Under the pieces are notes generated by a model, which was not told the origin of the DNA, searched no databases, and saw only the letters and a list, made by a program, of their open reading frames with translations. Below, piece by piece: positions 35,681 through 47,829 of a DNA stretch of 64,000 nucleotides. The translations under genes were made by a program, and so were the position numbers. Source of the stretch: Halichoerus grypus. Lineage: Eukaryota > Chordata > Mammalia > Carnivora > Phocidae. The DNA is taken from the NCBI RefSeq assembly GCF_964656455.1, contig NC_135726.1, forward strand, positions 21,773,168 to 21,837,167, read 5' to 3'. Positions within the stretch are counted from its first letter, which is position 1; every line of letters starts with the position of its first letter.

Positions 35681-35834
35681 GAAAGGTATGAGTTTTCCCT
35701 TCTACTCATCCACACCAAGACAGAGATGCCAAGACAACACATTCTACATAAAAGCTAGTATTGGATTGATAACCATGTGCAAACCAAAAAAATCACACCC
35801 GTAAATTAATTCACTTATTCTAAAGAGCACTTGT

Positions 35835-35990
35835 TCTGCTCTGTGTTAGCTTTGCAACCTTGGAAAATCATTTAACCTGTTTGAGTTACATCTCTAAAAT
35901 ATGGATCGTAACAGCCCCTAACTTCGAACATTCTTACAAGTTAGATAAAGCATGTAGATACTTAGCACAGTAACGGGCACACTGAAGAGT
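35835..35990 (+). repeat. MIR element
   Basis: Sense MIR: GCTTTGCAACCTTGGAAAAT, CATTTAACCTGTTTGAGTTA, ACATCTCTAAAATATGGATC, ACTTAGCACAGTAACGGGCA in family order. Confidence 0.8.
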
Positions 35991-35999
35991 GTGGAGCGA

Positions 36000-37135
36000 T
36001 AGGCAAAGTTAGGTTAATAAAATTGGACTCTTATTGCTCTGATTTTCTCAAAGAGTGTCCTTATCAAAAGATCAGCACTTACTTTAATTGTGTGAAGCCA
36101 TACCTAGCCATTTTTTGCTAGCAACTGCAAAAAATCCCTGGCAAGGATGGTCTGTGCCTATGTTCTTAAACACCTCCAGCGTTTTGGTTTAGAAAAAAAC
36201 AAAAACAAACAAAAAAAAAAACCACACTACATTTATAAAGAAAAGCTCTCTCCTCCTGAGAGAGTCAGCTTGAAGCAATTTTGTCCAGTGGGTTAGAATG
36301 AGATCTGCAGGGAACCAGGGAGAGGACCAAGCTTCCAGAGGCCAAGCTGATAATGCATCGTTCAGCCTTTCAGTGGGAGAACTGTTGGAGCATGTGGTGC
36401 TTGGTGAGGACCAAGTCACAAGCCCTCTGAGTGCACTGAAGGCTTTGCCATTTGAGGAAGAATTAAATGCTCACAGGGAAAAAAAGCAAAACCAGACACT
36501 TAGAACTTTGCAGAAATAATTGGGGAGATAAGGAACTGCTGTCAGGTTCCCTTGCGTAGTGAGACTGTGGACCTGGACTCTTTTTTTCACAGACCTGGTG
36601 AGATGGCATTAGGAGAAAGCAGACCACACTGGGACACAGAATCTGATTCCTCTCCTGTTCTCCTCCCTGACTTACGGGAATCAAGATTTAGGCAAAGAAG
36701 GAGAAACTTCTGTGTGAAATGAAAACATAGTACACTGGAAGAAAAGAACTGGATTTGTCTTTTCATAATATAGAAAGAAAGAAAATAAGGCAAAGTTTGG
36801 CCAAAATATGAAAAGAAGAACATTGCTGAGACTTGCAATGTGGCCCTTTATTATATCATTTAAAGAGAAGCAGACAGGGCAGAATATCCAAACTTGTCTT
36901 TTGGCAGCTGCAAACTCAGAACACCATGGCTTGTCAGTAGAGCACAAACACTAAAGGCAATTTTAATTTCAAGTTTTCTCAATATGTGGATCCCCATCAA
37001 AACAATGGAATTCAGTGGTTTTGTGTTCCTGGCAGGTACTCAACAGGGTAAAGCAAGGAATGACAGAGATAACAAAGGGGTGCCATAGATTCTGCTCTAA
37101 CAGTCCATGTCAGGGAGGTGTCAGAAGGGTGATGC
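36000..37135. other. Unassigned, relatively GC-rich single-copy-like segment
   Basis: About 36230-37090 is less AT-rich than its surroundings and is not recognised as a repeat. A 73-codon frame (36298-36519, + strand, starting MRSAGNQGEDQ) shows no known domain, and opposing ORFs of similar length overlap it. It could hold an exon or a conserved non-coding element, but nothing in the sequence alone proves it. An A-rich (CAAA)n patch lies at 36196-36221. Confidence 0.35.
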
Positions 37136-37189
37136 TTGGTTGTTTCTGGGGGAGGGCATGAGTTTACCCAGCTATTGTAAATTCCTTTG

Positions 37190-37570
37190 AGTATCTATTC
37201 AGTATGTTCATAGTGCCTTCCCTGATCGCCTTATTGAAAATATCTTCAACTTACACCCCTGTCATTATCTAGTTCAGTTCTTTCTTTCTGTGTTCCACAT
37301 ACCTGCATGTGCGTGCACACACACACACACACACACTTTTGTTATATACATACATATATATGATATTTTGTTATCTGTCTTCCCAATTAGAAGGTAAACT
37401 ACCAAAGGATAAACAAACAAACAAACAAAAACAAAAACAAACATAAACCTTTATCTCATTCTAGTGATGGCACCAAACCCAGTGCCTATAAAAATGTCTG
37501 GCTTATATTAGGATCCAGATGAATATTTAATAATAAATTAATGAGATAATGAATGAGTAAATGAATCATA
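37190..37570 (+). repeat. LINE-2 fragment with (CA)n and (AAAC)n insert
   Basis: CTTCCCTGATCGCCTTATTG, TCTTCCCAATTAGAAGGTAA, CAAACCCAGTGCCTATAAAA and GATGAATATTTAATAATAAA follow the 3' end of L2 in order. (CA)n at 37316-37336 and (AAAC)n at 37406-37441 are embedded. Confidence 0.55.
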
Positions 37571-37616
37571 TAAATAAGCAAGAATAACCCCCCAAGGTAA
37601 GTCCTAAAAGATAAAT

Positions 37617-37650
37617 GATAGATAGATAGATGATAGATAGACAGATAGAT

Positions 37651-37700
<50 letters not shown>

Positions 37701-37720
37701 GATAGATGATAGATAGATAG
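37617..37720. repeat. (GATA)n imperfect microsatellite
   Basis: About 104 bp of GATA repeats broken by GATGATA and GACA units; longest uninterrupted block near 37655-37690. Gives a false Y-L-S-I reading frame on the minus strand. Confidence 0.98.
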
Positions 37721-38124
37721 GGCATGCTATTGGAACACATAACTGGACATTGTACCTTTAGGTAGGGGTATGATTGAGTTTTTCTAAGTATAGATAATAT
37801 GATCAGGAAAAACTCAGAGTGATAAAAAACAACAACATCCATGGGTGATGGCAAATTATATCACATATTGTAAACATAGTTTCTGCAAGAAGCATTAGGA
37901 GAGGAACCTTGATTTTAAGCTAGGTTTGTTCTCTTCAGCGTTGACAGTTTTGAGGTGATTGGCCTATAAAAAATGCTAATTACTTTTAATACAAGCAGCA
38001 CAGCTTCAGAAAGATTCTTATGACCTCATATGATATGGAAATCTTTGCCAGTTAAGCCTATCCTAGTCTGTTAGATGACAAAAATCAAAGCAAGACCCCT
38101 GACATAAATGAACAGTGAAACCAT

Positions 38125-38225
38125 GTTTGCACTCCTTGAGGGCAAGAGAAATATCTTATTCATGATCATATGTTCAAGATCAAGCACAGTGCATGACACA
38201 TCTTAGATGCTAAAAGACATGTTAC
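38125..38225 (+). repeat. LINE-2 3' fragment
   Basis: GCACTCCTTGAGGGCAAGAG, ATATCTTATTCATGATCATA, AAGCACAGTGCATGACACAT match the terminal L2 landmarks ('ctccttgagggcaggga ... cagtgcctggcaca'). Confidence 0.65.
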
Positions 38226-38414
38226 AGAATAGAAATAATTAGAAAAGTGGGTAAGAAAGGGAAAATAAATCCATCAAATGGTGAATATCACTAAAATGAA
38301 TAAAGAGAGAGTCCAAAGGAAAATCTTTACAGGTTCTGGGATTTGTAAGGACTATAACTTGGGAGTTATTTTGAACTACTTTAAGAATAACCAAGGAGAT
38401 TCAAGCTATTAAAT

Positions 38415-38640
38415 AGTTTAAAGGAAGACTCTGATGTCAAATAGTGTAGGATCAAATCTCACTAACACATTTATTTGACAACTCTAAAACTGCAGCAATT
38501 AGCCTAACCACTCCAAGAGGTGTTTTCCTCATCCATAAGCAATTATAACAAGTAGCTTAAAGCACTGTTGTGAGGATTGCATGAGAGTATGGATACAACA
38601 TACTTTGTTCAGGTCTGGACTAGAAAAGTGGTTATATAGG
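38415..38640 (+). repeat. MIR element
   Basis: AGACTCTGATGTCAAATAGT, GGATCAAATCTCACTAACAC, TTTTCCTCATCCATAAGCAA, GTTGTGAGGATTGCATGAGA keep MIR order over about 220 bp. Confidence 0.72.
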
Positions 38641-39540
38641 GGATGCTATTATTTTGTTATGGATATTATTATTCAAAAGGAACAACTCAGGGGGGGAAAA
38701 AAAAAAAAAAGTTTTCCAAAGTAAGAGAGTGGGATTCAAAGCAGGAAAGACAGAAAATAATCACAATCCCACCCCTTCTGCCAAATGTAGACATCAGAGA
38801 AAAAAAACCCATCTAGCCAACTGCAAATTCTAAGATTGTAGTCAGCCTGATCTTTTCAAGATATAATGGTGCAATGGAACAAACATAGGTCTGGCTTAGA
38901 ACCTACCTTGGGATCAAGATAGTTACCTTCATTTCCGCATGAAAATTCAGGGGTCTTGTCAGAAGTCAGTGTAAAACAATAGAGGGAATCTTGCATGTAA
39001 TAGGTGCAGTTTCAACGGCAGCTATTTTTGACGTGTACTTTCACAGTCTACAAAATGACATAAAGAAATAGGATTTGGTTTGAGTCATTGCAGGGCACAC
39101 CCAATGCCATGAGGACTGGGCATAGCAGTATATTCAGCTAAATTGCAGTTCAGGTGAATTTGATTGACTGTATGTCCAAATGAATGTATTTACTACCTCC
39201 TCCATAAAGTGTTCTGTCCAATCCACAAACTTACTTGCAAAGGTAGGAAGATTTGCAACAGTCAGTTCTACTAGCTTGAACCCTCTAAAGAAGGATAATT
39301 CTATGATAATTTTTGAACTGATTCAGAGGGGAGCATTTTAACTGAAGCTTATATTATTTTTAGTCATATATTGTCTTACAGTCTCACTATTGGTAGAGTA
39401 GTACTGCTTTTGTTATGTTCCTAAAACTCACAAAATGTAATCACAGGTGTAGTGCAAAGAGGTCCCTTAGGTAAATTTGCAAAAAAGTTCTACTTGGTGA
39501 GAGATACTTACACACACATCATTTTATGCTCCCAACAACC
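38641..39540. other. Unassigned sequence
   Basis: No element recognised with confidence. A G6A18-type run lies at about 38691-38711. A possible MIR trace near 38870-38960 is too weak to call. Confidence 0.4.
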
Positions 39541-40611
39541 TATCTTGGATCAAGTTCATTAGAGGCAGAGCCTGAGATAGAGATTCTTGTATAAGTTATT
39601 TTTTTAGGAAATTCTCTCAGGAGAAACTCTAAGGAGGTGAAGGAAGTAGAATAGACAGGGGAGAAGCTGAACAGAGATGTGGGTTAGTTGAAGTCTTGCC
39701 TCTCAGAAGAAGCCAATAGTGTCATGGGGAGCTCTGGAGCATGGAGTTGTTTCACCATGTGTACCTGTATCAGTTAGTAATTGGAAACAGCCTACTACTG
39801 AGGATGGGGCATAGCCTCCTGAGATAGAAAGCTTTGATCATTTGAGTCAGCTCTCCAGAGAAGAGCACGTTCATGAGCCAGTAGCAGCTATCATGCACAG
39901 AAATGAGATGTGTGCCCTGGGCCAGTAAAGGAGATCTAGGCAGGACTCCCACAGCATCTGCTATAATTTATCCCTTGTATATCTCAGATTCATTTGCCCC
40001 ATTCCATCACAGTTTCTCTAGGATTGTGAATAGTTATAATTTCTGGGTAAGCTTATAGTCTGCTGCTACAGTTGGACCTGCTATAAAGTAGCCACAGTTC
40101 TACCTTCTTGCAATAATCAGGACCACTTACACCCACCAACTTGGTAACTACTTCCTTGCCTTTGGGTTCACTGGTTTGAGGAGTCTAAAGTAACCAGATA
40201 GCTATCATAGTTTTAAGTTTGATGAAATTCTGTATCTTCTTCTGGAAACCAGGACTTCCAGACCCACAGAAACTAACATTGTCAGTACAAGAAGAACAGA
40301 TTACTAAACTAGGTTACTAGAAATGATAATGGGTAGCATTTTTTCTACTTCCACTTCTTAGTTCGTGAGCCCGTAACTGTTGGGCACTCTGTACCATTTA
40401 ATGGCCATTGGTGTAAATTGTGCCTTGTGCTGTGAAGGATAGCACCCTATTATCACAGGGTGTCCTCTCCATTATGGTGCCTCAGCTGTGTTGTCTCAAG
40501 GTCATTTCACCACACTATTAAGCCAGAACTTCTGCATTGTGTATATTGTAGGAAAGCACACTGTGAGTAGTTCTTGAAAAGCTTTGATAGGTAACTTACA
40601 TGAAATAAACT
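39541..40611. other. Unassigned; possibly LTR-element internal remnant
   Basis: About 1.1 kb flanking an old LTR. It lacks a credible host ORF, and the texture (moderate GC, scattered CAGCTGT-type words) is compatible with decayed MaLR/ERVL internal sequence, but I could not tie it to a family. Confidence 0.25.
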
Positions 40612-41003
40612 TGTATTACTCTGGTCTAGCTGCCATAATAAAATATTATTGACTGGATGGCTTCCGCAATAGAAATTTATTTTCTCACAGTCTGGAGGCT
40701 ATAAGCCCCAATATCAAGGTGCCAGCAGGGCTGGTTTCTGGTGAATCCTCTCTTCCTGGCTTGTACATGGTCTCTTTTTGATGTGTCCTCACATGGCCTT
40801 TTTTCTGTAAACAGGGAGAGAGAGATCGCTGATGTTTCCTCCTCTTCTTATAAGAATGGCAGTCCTACTAGATTAGGGCCCTGTCCTTATGACCTCATTT
40901 AAACTTAATTATCTCCCTTAAAGGCATTATCTACAAATATAGTCACAAGGGGGCTTTGGTCTTGAACATACAAATTTTTGGGGAAACACTTCATTCTATT
41001 ACA
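40612..41003 (-). mobile_element. MaLR/ERVL-type LTR (MLT1-like), complete, antisense
   Basis: Bounded by TGTATTAC and TATTACA, the TG...CA form expected of an LTR; 392 bp. Inside, in order: AGCTGCCATAATAAAATATT, ATTTTCTCACAGTCTGGAGG, TATCAAGGTGCCAGCAGGGC, CTCACATGGCCTTTTTTCTG, ACTAGATTAGGGCCCTGTCC, TGACCTCATTTAAACTTAAT, AATTTTTGGGGAAACAC. Confidence 0.8.
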
Positions 41004-41690
41004 GCACCTAGTATAAAGGCCATGCCATTTGCAGCAGATAACTATATAACTATATACAAAAGCACCTCCAGGTAGAGAGCAAAAGTCTTTCCAGGGACAT
41101 TGAGAGACCATGTAGCTAGAGTCCCTTCCTGGGATGGCTGGGTGCCGTTTTTACCATCAAATCATAACAGTAGGCCCAGCAGAAATCCATCATTAGATGA
41201 AAGTGATAAATTTGCATTTGGGCTTGAACAGCTTCAGAGGGCATAAGTGAGCTATAAAAATTGGTAGCTTAGACTTTCATGGCACCCACGAGGGTTATAC
41301 TGACACTTTTATCTAAGTTCACACTTACTGTTTCATATGGTGTTGCCTGGTATCAGATGAAGGGGTAAGAAAAATCATGACTTTAAGTGATAAGCAGCTT
41401 GGCAGGGTATGTTAATATGATTGGAAAGTTGACTGATACTGCACTCTGGCCCCACTGTGAATGAGGGTGGGTTCTGAAAGACAGTGATGAGAAGAAATCC
41501 TCTTAATGGGAGAATTTTGGGCGGTCACTGACAGAATCTAATGCAATAACCATTTTCAATGAGAATGAGTTTCCCTGGTTTTCAAATAGGAAGCAGGATT
41601 TCCTAGTAATTCACTCAAGGTCTGAAAACATCTAAGTAAGATTACAAAAGGACTCAAAATTCACACTCCCCCCACCCCCTTTTCATGATA
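41004..41690. other. Unassigned; possibly LTR-element internal remnant
   Basis: Contiguous with the LTR. Text such as TTCATGGCACCCACGAGGGT and GGGGTAAGAAAAATCATGAC suggests a decayed ERVL/MaLR interior. No intact frame. Confidence 0.3.
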
Positions 41691-42865
41691 GCTAAAAAAA
41701 GAAAAAAAGAAAAGATAAAAAAACAAAGACCCTGGACTCTTGCCAGGACTTATCATGGAACTCCTATGAATGAAAATAAACTAGCCTTTCTGTAAGGGAG
41801 GTGAGGACTGAAGTTTAGGTTCCACTCCAGGAACAGAAATTTAAGAGTTGTTGACTATTTCACACAAATCCTGCCGATTGTTTCTTTTATGGCTGAGCCC
41901 AGGCTCTGTAAATGATACCCCTTTCAACAAAAGTGACCTATGTATGTTTCATGAATATCAGTATATATTCAATAAATTTAAATGTAATATATAATTTATA
42001 TATAATACATAACATATAATATATATATATAAATTCAAAAGATTTGCCAGTTTTCAAGAGGCAAAGTAAGGGAATATAACAAAAGATGAAGTGTGTTAGG
42101 TCTCTCAGAGCTACAGTTTCCTTTAAGGGGGATATTAATAATGATATATTACATGGTTACTATGAGGATCAAGTAAGATGATATTCATGAAAAAGCTTAA
42201 TAAACATTAAGAATTACATAAAGAGCCAAGCTATAAACTCTGTGATCACTCGGCTAAGTCTGTTTGCTCAGAACTTTATGGCTGGTTCATTCACGGTGAC
42301 TAGAATTTCAGAGGCAGTAAATAAATACTATTGAAATATATTAAAATTAATAAATATTAGTAATTATTTTTAAGGTGTTGAGACCCCCATATGAGATGTC
42401 TGCTGATTATTCATTTGTACATGATAAACTCTCTTAGTATTAACCTCCTGTTTCTGTTTTAAGTAAACAAATATGAAAAAGCTTTTGTAAATATGCCACT
42501 ACTCCCTTAATCCAGTGAGCTTTTAATTACGGCAGTAATTGCATAACTAGTTCTCACTTAAGGGAATTCTGTACATATACCAAAGTGATCTTCTAAAACA
42601 ATAACTGAGAGTAAACAAATGTTCTCTGTTTAATTTTGTTTTGCTTTGAAAAAAATTATGAACTAATTAATTACTAAGTCACATAATTTAAGTCAGAACT
42701 CCAAGAGCCAGATACCATTGTCCCTATTTGAATGAACAAACAAACAAACAAAACAATGTTGTGGTAACTTATTTGGGGGAAAAATGGCTTTATGTTAACT
42801 AACTGGAATTAAAATAAAGACTTAAAAAGAAAAAAGAAAAAAATAGCTGCAATCATCAAAAAAAA
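41691..42865. other. Unassigned AT-rich sequence with A-rich and TA-rich tracts
   Basis: A-rich patch at 41694-41727. TA-rich tract at about 41958-42031 of almost pure A and T. Likely MIR 3' trace at 42110-42215 (TACTATGAGGATCAAGTAAG). (CAAA)n at 42735-42752. Confidence 0.45.
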
Positions 42866-42869
42866 ATGG

Positions 42870-43345
42870 CTGAATCCACTTGTTTTTACTATCTGGCTTG
42901 ACAGCTTGTCCCATCAAAAGGAGTACCCATTTCTCTACCTTACTGAAATCTGGCCTTATGATTTGTTTTGCAATTAGAATCAGTGGAAGTGACACTGAAA
43001 AATTTTGATTCTCAAATGTCCTTGCCTTCTTCTATTAATTAATTAATTCGTTCATTCATTCATTCATATTCTCTCTCCCTGTCTCTGCTTCTGCCATTTA
43101 AATAAATCCCGGTCAACTACTAGACAATGAGAGTTCAGTTCTCCTTGCTGCAGTTCCACGGATCTGAGAGTCCAGTCATGACTAATAAGGCCACTCATTT
43201 GACCCACAGCTGACCTAGAGAGCCCTGCTGACATCAGAAGAGCTAGCCCAGCAAAGCACAGCCTTATTAGGTTAAATGCATAGTTATTGTTTTAACCCTG
43301 TAAGTTTGGGCATTGGTTGTTCTACAGCCAATAACTGATACAAAG
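42870..43345 (+). mobile_element. MaLR/ERVL-type LTR, sense
   Basis: CTTGTCCCATCAAAAGGAGT, TCTGGCCTTATGATTTGTTT, GAATCAGTGGAAGTGACACT, ACCCACAGCTGACCTAGAGA, TGTAAGTTTGGGCATTGGTT, GCCAATAACTGATAC follow one MaLR-type LTR. A (TTAA)n-(TTCA)n simple repeat (43033-43066) has expanded inside it. The LTR at 44905-45440 has the same ordered landmarks. Confidence 0.62.
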
Positions 43346-43559
43346 ATTTATAGAAATGTTGATTATCTGCCATTGTGAGAGAAGAGGTTGGTTTGAAACC
43401 ATGGGTTCTATTTCAAGTATGTCTGAGTCCCTGCTCCATTTCCTGTGATACATTAAAAACTTAGTGCTATGTCTAGAGTTAAATAAAAATATTTTGTAAA
43501 ACTTTTCCAGATATCTACATGGCCTCACTTCCTTTAGACCTCTAGTAGTTGACTGTCAC

Positions 43560-43805
43560 CTTTACAAAAACACTTTCCTGGGCCACCGCATCTAAGAAAG
43601 TGTAAAAACTGTTATATTTGCCTTGCTTCATTTATTCCATAGCACTTACCATCACTTGAATTTACATATCTGTTTGTTTTTCTGCATCTCCTAAACCGCT
43701 ACTTAAAGTTAACCTTCCGAGGGTCAGGGAGTTTATATTTTTGGTTCATGGCTCAGTTCCTAGTGCTTAGTATATTCTTAGTAGATATCAGTGGTGACAA
43801 TGGAT
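43560..43805 (+). repeat. LINE-2 3' fragment
   Basis: CATTTATTCCATAGCACTTA, GAGGGTCAGGGAGTTTATAT, TCAGTTCCTAGTGCTTAGTA and TCTTAGTAGATATCAGTGGT follow L2 3' landmarks. Confidence 0.62.
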
Positions 43806-44900
43806 AAATCAGTATTCTCAACCAAATCCCCTAATGTTCTCCCATATACCCATGAGATCCACCAAGGTCCATCAGGAAGAACGTGTCCTAGCAAACTTTC
43901 TGATTCTCTTTATTTTATAGTTGCTAAATATTTTACATTATTAATTTGGAGTTTAGTTCTTTTGTGACTGCCAATTAAAGAACCTCATGCTTAATCCTTA
44001 AATCACTAATTCTTCTAATTTTACCTGATCTTAAAAAGGAAAAAAAAAAAAACACATTATTTTCAGTTTTTAATAATACTCTCTAGATTAAAGCTGCATA
44101 TGTAAACCTAAGTTTCCTTTTGGTTCTTAAAAAAAATGTCATGGCTCTCTGGTACATCTATCAGATAGATCTCAATATAGATAAATCATATTATGTCATC
44201 AGTTAAACCTCTCTTTTAAACTTTACTTGAACAGATAATGGCTAAAAGGATAGGTTCTCTAGATGAATATGGTAGAACATGGTTCTTTGTTTTTAACTGA
44301 CTTTATAACTTCAGGGAGACAGATCTGGTTGGCTAGGAACACTAATAGATAGAAGCATAATTATCACATAAAACCTATAAAACTCAGAATGAGTTGATCT
44401 TAATATCGCTGTCCCTCCATAGCCAGTAAGAAAATCTCCATTTTACAAGAGGAATACAGAATAAAGCCATCTGGATTATTGGAGAAAAGAGCATTCAAGT
44501 GACGTAGATTAACCCGAGCCTTATTTTCCAAGGGAATAGCTCCAACCATCCAGCTAGAAAGGATGTCAATTTAGAACTCAGTTTGATGTAAAGGGAAAGA
44601 GAAGATTAAGATAATTAATTGGCATCTGACCATGTTTAAAGAGTGGGAAGGCTTGGGATGGAAAACAATCTCAGTAAATTGCATTATAATTATGAGAAGA
44701 AAACAGGGTCTATCTCATTGCCTGCAGGGAGCAAGAAATAGAGTCAGTATAACTTTATTCTTTATGAGGTGCTCAGAGTCTGCAAAACATTATTGCTGTT
44801 GTCATCAGTTGAGAAAAAGTGATATATTAAAGAAGACTATAAATCCCATTTGTTATACTAGATACCTGTAATAGATGTAAAGCCATATATTTGTTTCCTT
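43806..44900. other. Unassigned sequence
   Basis: No recognised element or gene; A12-13 run near 44040-44052. The 79-codon frame at 44632-44871 has no domain. Confidence 0.42.
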
Positions 44901-44904
44901 AAAA

Positions 44905-45440
44905 AAATAAACTCTGTGATAGATTGTTTGCAAAAATAGCACACGTATTTTACTTTCTATAGGCCCTTTACAATGTGAGCTTGCTGTTTCTCCCATCAAG
45001 AATGAGTGTCTGTTATTCCACCATTTCAATCTGGGATATTTATGACTTGATTTGTTCAAAACAGTGTGGCAGATGTGACATCATGCTAGTTGACCTCATG
45101 AGACCGTGAAAACTTGTCCTGGCTCTCTTTTATCCTCACTGTGCCATGAGAACAAGCTCTTGACCAGACTTTCTGGAGGATGAGAGACTAAGTCAGAGTC
45201 CAGTTTTCACTTTTGGATGGAGAGTGTTTAGCCAATATCAGAAAAGCCAGTTAGACTTATCCCAAGATAACCATTCATATGTGTGGTGCACTGAGACCTG
45301 CTGGTAATAGTTTATACTGCCTCAGGCCAAAGAACTGGCTAGTTGACCTGCAGAATGTGAACTAATAAGTAGTTTTTGTAGTAAGCCACTGAGTAGTTTG
45401 GTGCTTGGTTATGCCATAATAACTACTAATCAGACATCTA
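44905..45440 (+). mobile_element. MaLR/ERVL-type LTR, sense, long form
   Basis: AGCACACGTATTTTACTTTC, TTTCTCCCATCAAGAATGAG, TTCAATCTGGGATATTTATG, TCTGGAGGATGAGAGACTAA, GACCTGCAGAATGTGAACTA, GTAAGCCACTGAGTAGTTTG, CTAATCAGACA: about 535 bp in the same order as 42870-43345. Confidence 0.65.
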
Positions 45441-45725
45441 ACATGATACATTATAAAGTATAACCTGAAATTGTAACAAAGGGAATCAAGTATTTCAATT
45501 ATAATAAAAACAATGTATCAGGCACTAGTGATTTTATTAATGGAATAAGTCAAAAAGATAAAAAAAAATCTTAAGATTGGGTCTAAATTATTGTGGTCCC
45601 AGACTAAATGCTTACCCCCAGTGCTCCGGTCATCTATATTCTAGGAGTCACTATCATCAAAATATGTTATTCCTCAGCACAGTATCCATTGATATTTCAG
45701 GATTTCAAAGCTAAAAGTGAATATA
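45441..45725. other. Unassigned AT-rich sequence
   Basis: No feature recognised. Confidence 0.4.
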
Positions 45726-45732
45726 AGTCTAC

Positions 45733-45943
45733 TTTTTTTTTTTTTTTTTTTTTTTAAGATTTTATTTATTTATTTGACAGAGAGAGACATAGCGAGAGCA
45801 GGAACACAAGCAGGGGGAGTGGGAGAGGGAGAAGCAGGCTTCCCGCAGAGCAGGGAGCCCGATGTGGGACTCGATCCCAGGACCCTGGGATCATGACCTG
45901 AGCCAAAGGCAGACGCTTAATGACTGAGCCACCCAGGCGCCCC
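45733..45943 (-). mobile_element. CAN-SINE, full length, with target duplication
   Basis: Antisense SINE: T23 tail, AAGATTTTATTTATTTATTT, GACAGAGAGAGACATAGCGA, GATCCCAGGACCCTGGGATC and CCACCCAGGCGCCCC. AGTCTAC plus T-run repeats at 45726-45740 and 45944-45958. Near-consensus, so relatively young. Confidence 0.97.
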
Positions 45944-45959
45944 AGTCTACTTTTTTTTA

Positions 45960-46813
45960 ATTGTAGAATTCTGCCAAGACCCTACTCCTAAATCAAAATG
46001 AAAACTTGAAGTCTGAAAGGTAGGTGGAATTAGAATGATTCAGCATCAGACTCTTTGTGTCATTTCAAATGTATTTGTCTATTTAGGAGAAAATTGAAAT
46101 CGTTAACTGATTTGAAAACAGTGAGGTAGAAATATAAGAATTCTTCTGATGCTTCATATCTTTCATGGTTTGCTCTATGCCTAGGCAGTGAAGTAAAAAA
46201 TCTTTAACAGGGAATAGAAAACTTGGATTGCATGGTCTTTTGTCTGTGACTTCAGCCCTGTCTCTCATCACTGACTTTTAAGTACCCACATGAACTTCAG
46301 TCGTACTAATTTGCTAACAGTTTGTCTGGCTTGTTCTATTTTGTCCTCCACCATGCCTTTGATTTCATTTCACCATATGCCTGAAATGCATGTACCTGTT
46401 ATGTTAGTCTAGAAAACTTCTATTCATTCTTTTCATTACAGTGGAAAAACAGTGACCCCGTTGTTCAGATTTTCAGTGAATAAAAGGAGTAACTGGAGAG
46501 TGATTGGAAGTCAGCAATAAAAAGTTATATGTAAAATAGCTTGTGATTCAAAGAAACTGAGTTTTGTTTATGTAGACAGGAAAAGTTCTGGAAATTTCCA
46601 TGAGGAAACAGAAGCATAGATGCTATACCTGCAAACCTTGTGGTACAGGATACAAATAGATTCCATTTGAGAAATTATAAGTGAGCAGAGATACCCAAAT
46701 TTCAACCAAAGAAAGGACAGAGAGAAAGCTTTCATAGATAATGTTGCAAACATAGGGAACTTTGCTGATAATATGCTGTGACATTCAGAGTGACAAGCAA
46801 TTATTTTGGGTAT
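45960..46813. other. Unassigned sequence between two SINEs
   Basis: No element or gene recognised. Short minus-strand frames at 46083-46271 and 46568-46753 lack domains. Confidence 0.4.
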
Positions 46814-46828
46814 AGAAAAACAAGATAG

Positions 46829-47020
46829 AGGGGCACCTGGGTGGCTCAGTTGGTTAAGCGTCTGCCTTCGGCTCAGGTCATGATCTCAGGGTCCTGGGAT
46901 CGAGTCCTGCATTGGGCTCTCTGCTCTGTGGGAAGCCTGCTTCTCCCTCTCCCTCTGCTGCTCCCCTTGCTCTTCTTTCTCTCTCTCTCACATAAATAAA
47001 TAAAATCTTAAAAAAAAAAA
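46829..47020 (+). mobile_element. CAN-SINE, full length, with 15-bp target duplication
   Basis: Head GGGGCACCTGGGTGGCTCAG, body GATCTCAGGGTCCTGGGATC, tail CATAAATAAATAAAATCTT plus A-run. AGAAAAACAAGATAG is identical at 46814-46828 and 47021-47035. Confidence 0.97.
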
Positions 47021-47039
47021 AGAAAAACAAGATAGGAGA

Positions 47040-47780
47040 TGTTCAGATGTGGAAATAGGATGAGAAGCTAGTGGTGACTGAGCCAGCAGAGATGTAGAAC
47101 AGTACAGGATTGAATTCAGAGAATATGTAGGGAGACTTGAATGGGGTGGGGGCAGTTCTATAGCCTCTTTACTGATAGGAGATTTAGGTTGTCAGTATCA
47201 TGGTTCTGGTGAAATATAGCTTCATTGTAAGAGGTATGAATGAGAGTTCTACTTTCTCCCTTAAATTGTGCTGTGGACTATGTCCAGGCTAGAAGTGAAG
47301 ACATCTTGATAAAAGCATATGGAATTTAAGAGACAAGTGGTTGATAGTCCTGCTTTAAATATCCTCTGACTGTTTCATGGATTCATCTTCCCAGTCAGTT
47401 TAGCAAATAAAAGTGCATTTAGAATGTTCAAAATCACCTGTGTATTAAGTACAAAGATGTTGCTAGTAAGCTTCCTGCAAGGGAGTTGTTTTAAACGAGG
47501 TAGAGCTGATGAGACCAACTTAAAGATCAAATTTACTTTTTTATGTACTTGGAACATCAAAATGGCTTTTAAATTTTAAGAGTTGTATACTTGGGATTTA
47601 TTAAAATTTCAGATTATCTGAGTCAAATAATAATCTGGAGATCATCTTTTGGAAGCCTTTCATTTTTTGGATGAAGAAAGGAAAATGACTTCTCTAAGGC
47701 AAGCTAGTTAGATAAGCTAGCTAAGATAAGTAAGATAACAAGACCTGAAATATTTTTCACCTTTTTTTAAGAACACTGAT
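47040..47780. other. Unassigned sequence
   Basis: No element recognised; a short cluster of GATAAG/CTAGCTAAG words at 47704-47740. Confidence 0.4.
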
Positions 47781-47796
47781 AAAGAAGAAGTGAATT

Positions 47797-47797
<1 letters not shown>

Positions 47798-47829
<32 letters not shown>

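Noticed and set aside
37617..37720. Regularly spaced repeats that might suggest a CRISPR array
   Set aside because: Simple tetranucleotide repeat with no spacers, in mammalian DNA.
37486..37854. 122-codon minus-strand ORF with Y-L-S-I repeats
   Set aside because: Translation of the GATA microsatellite.
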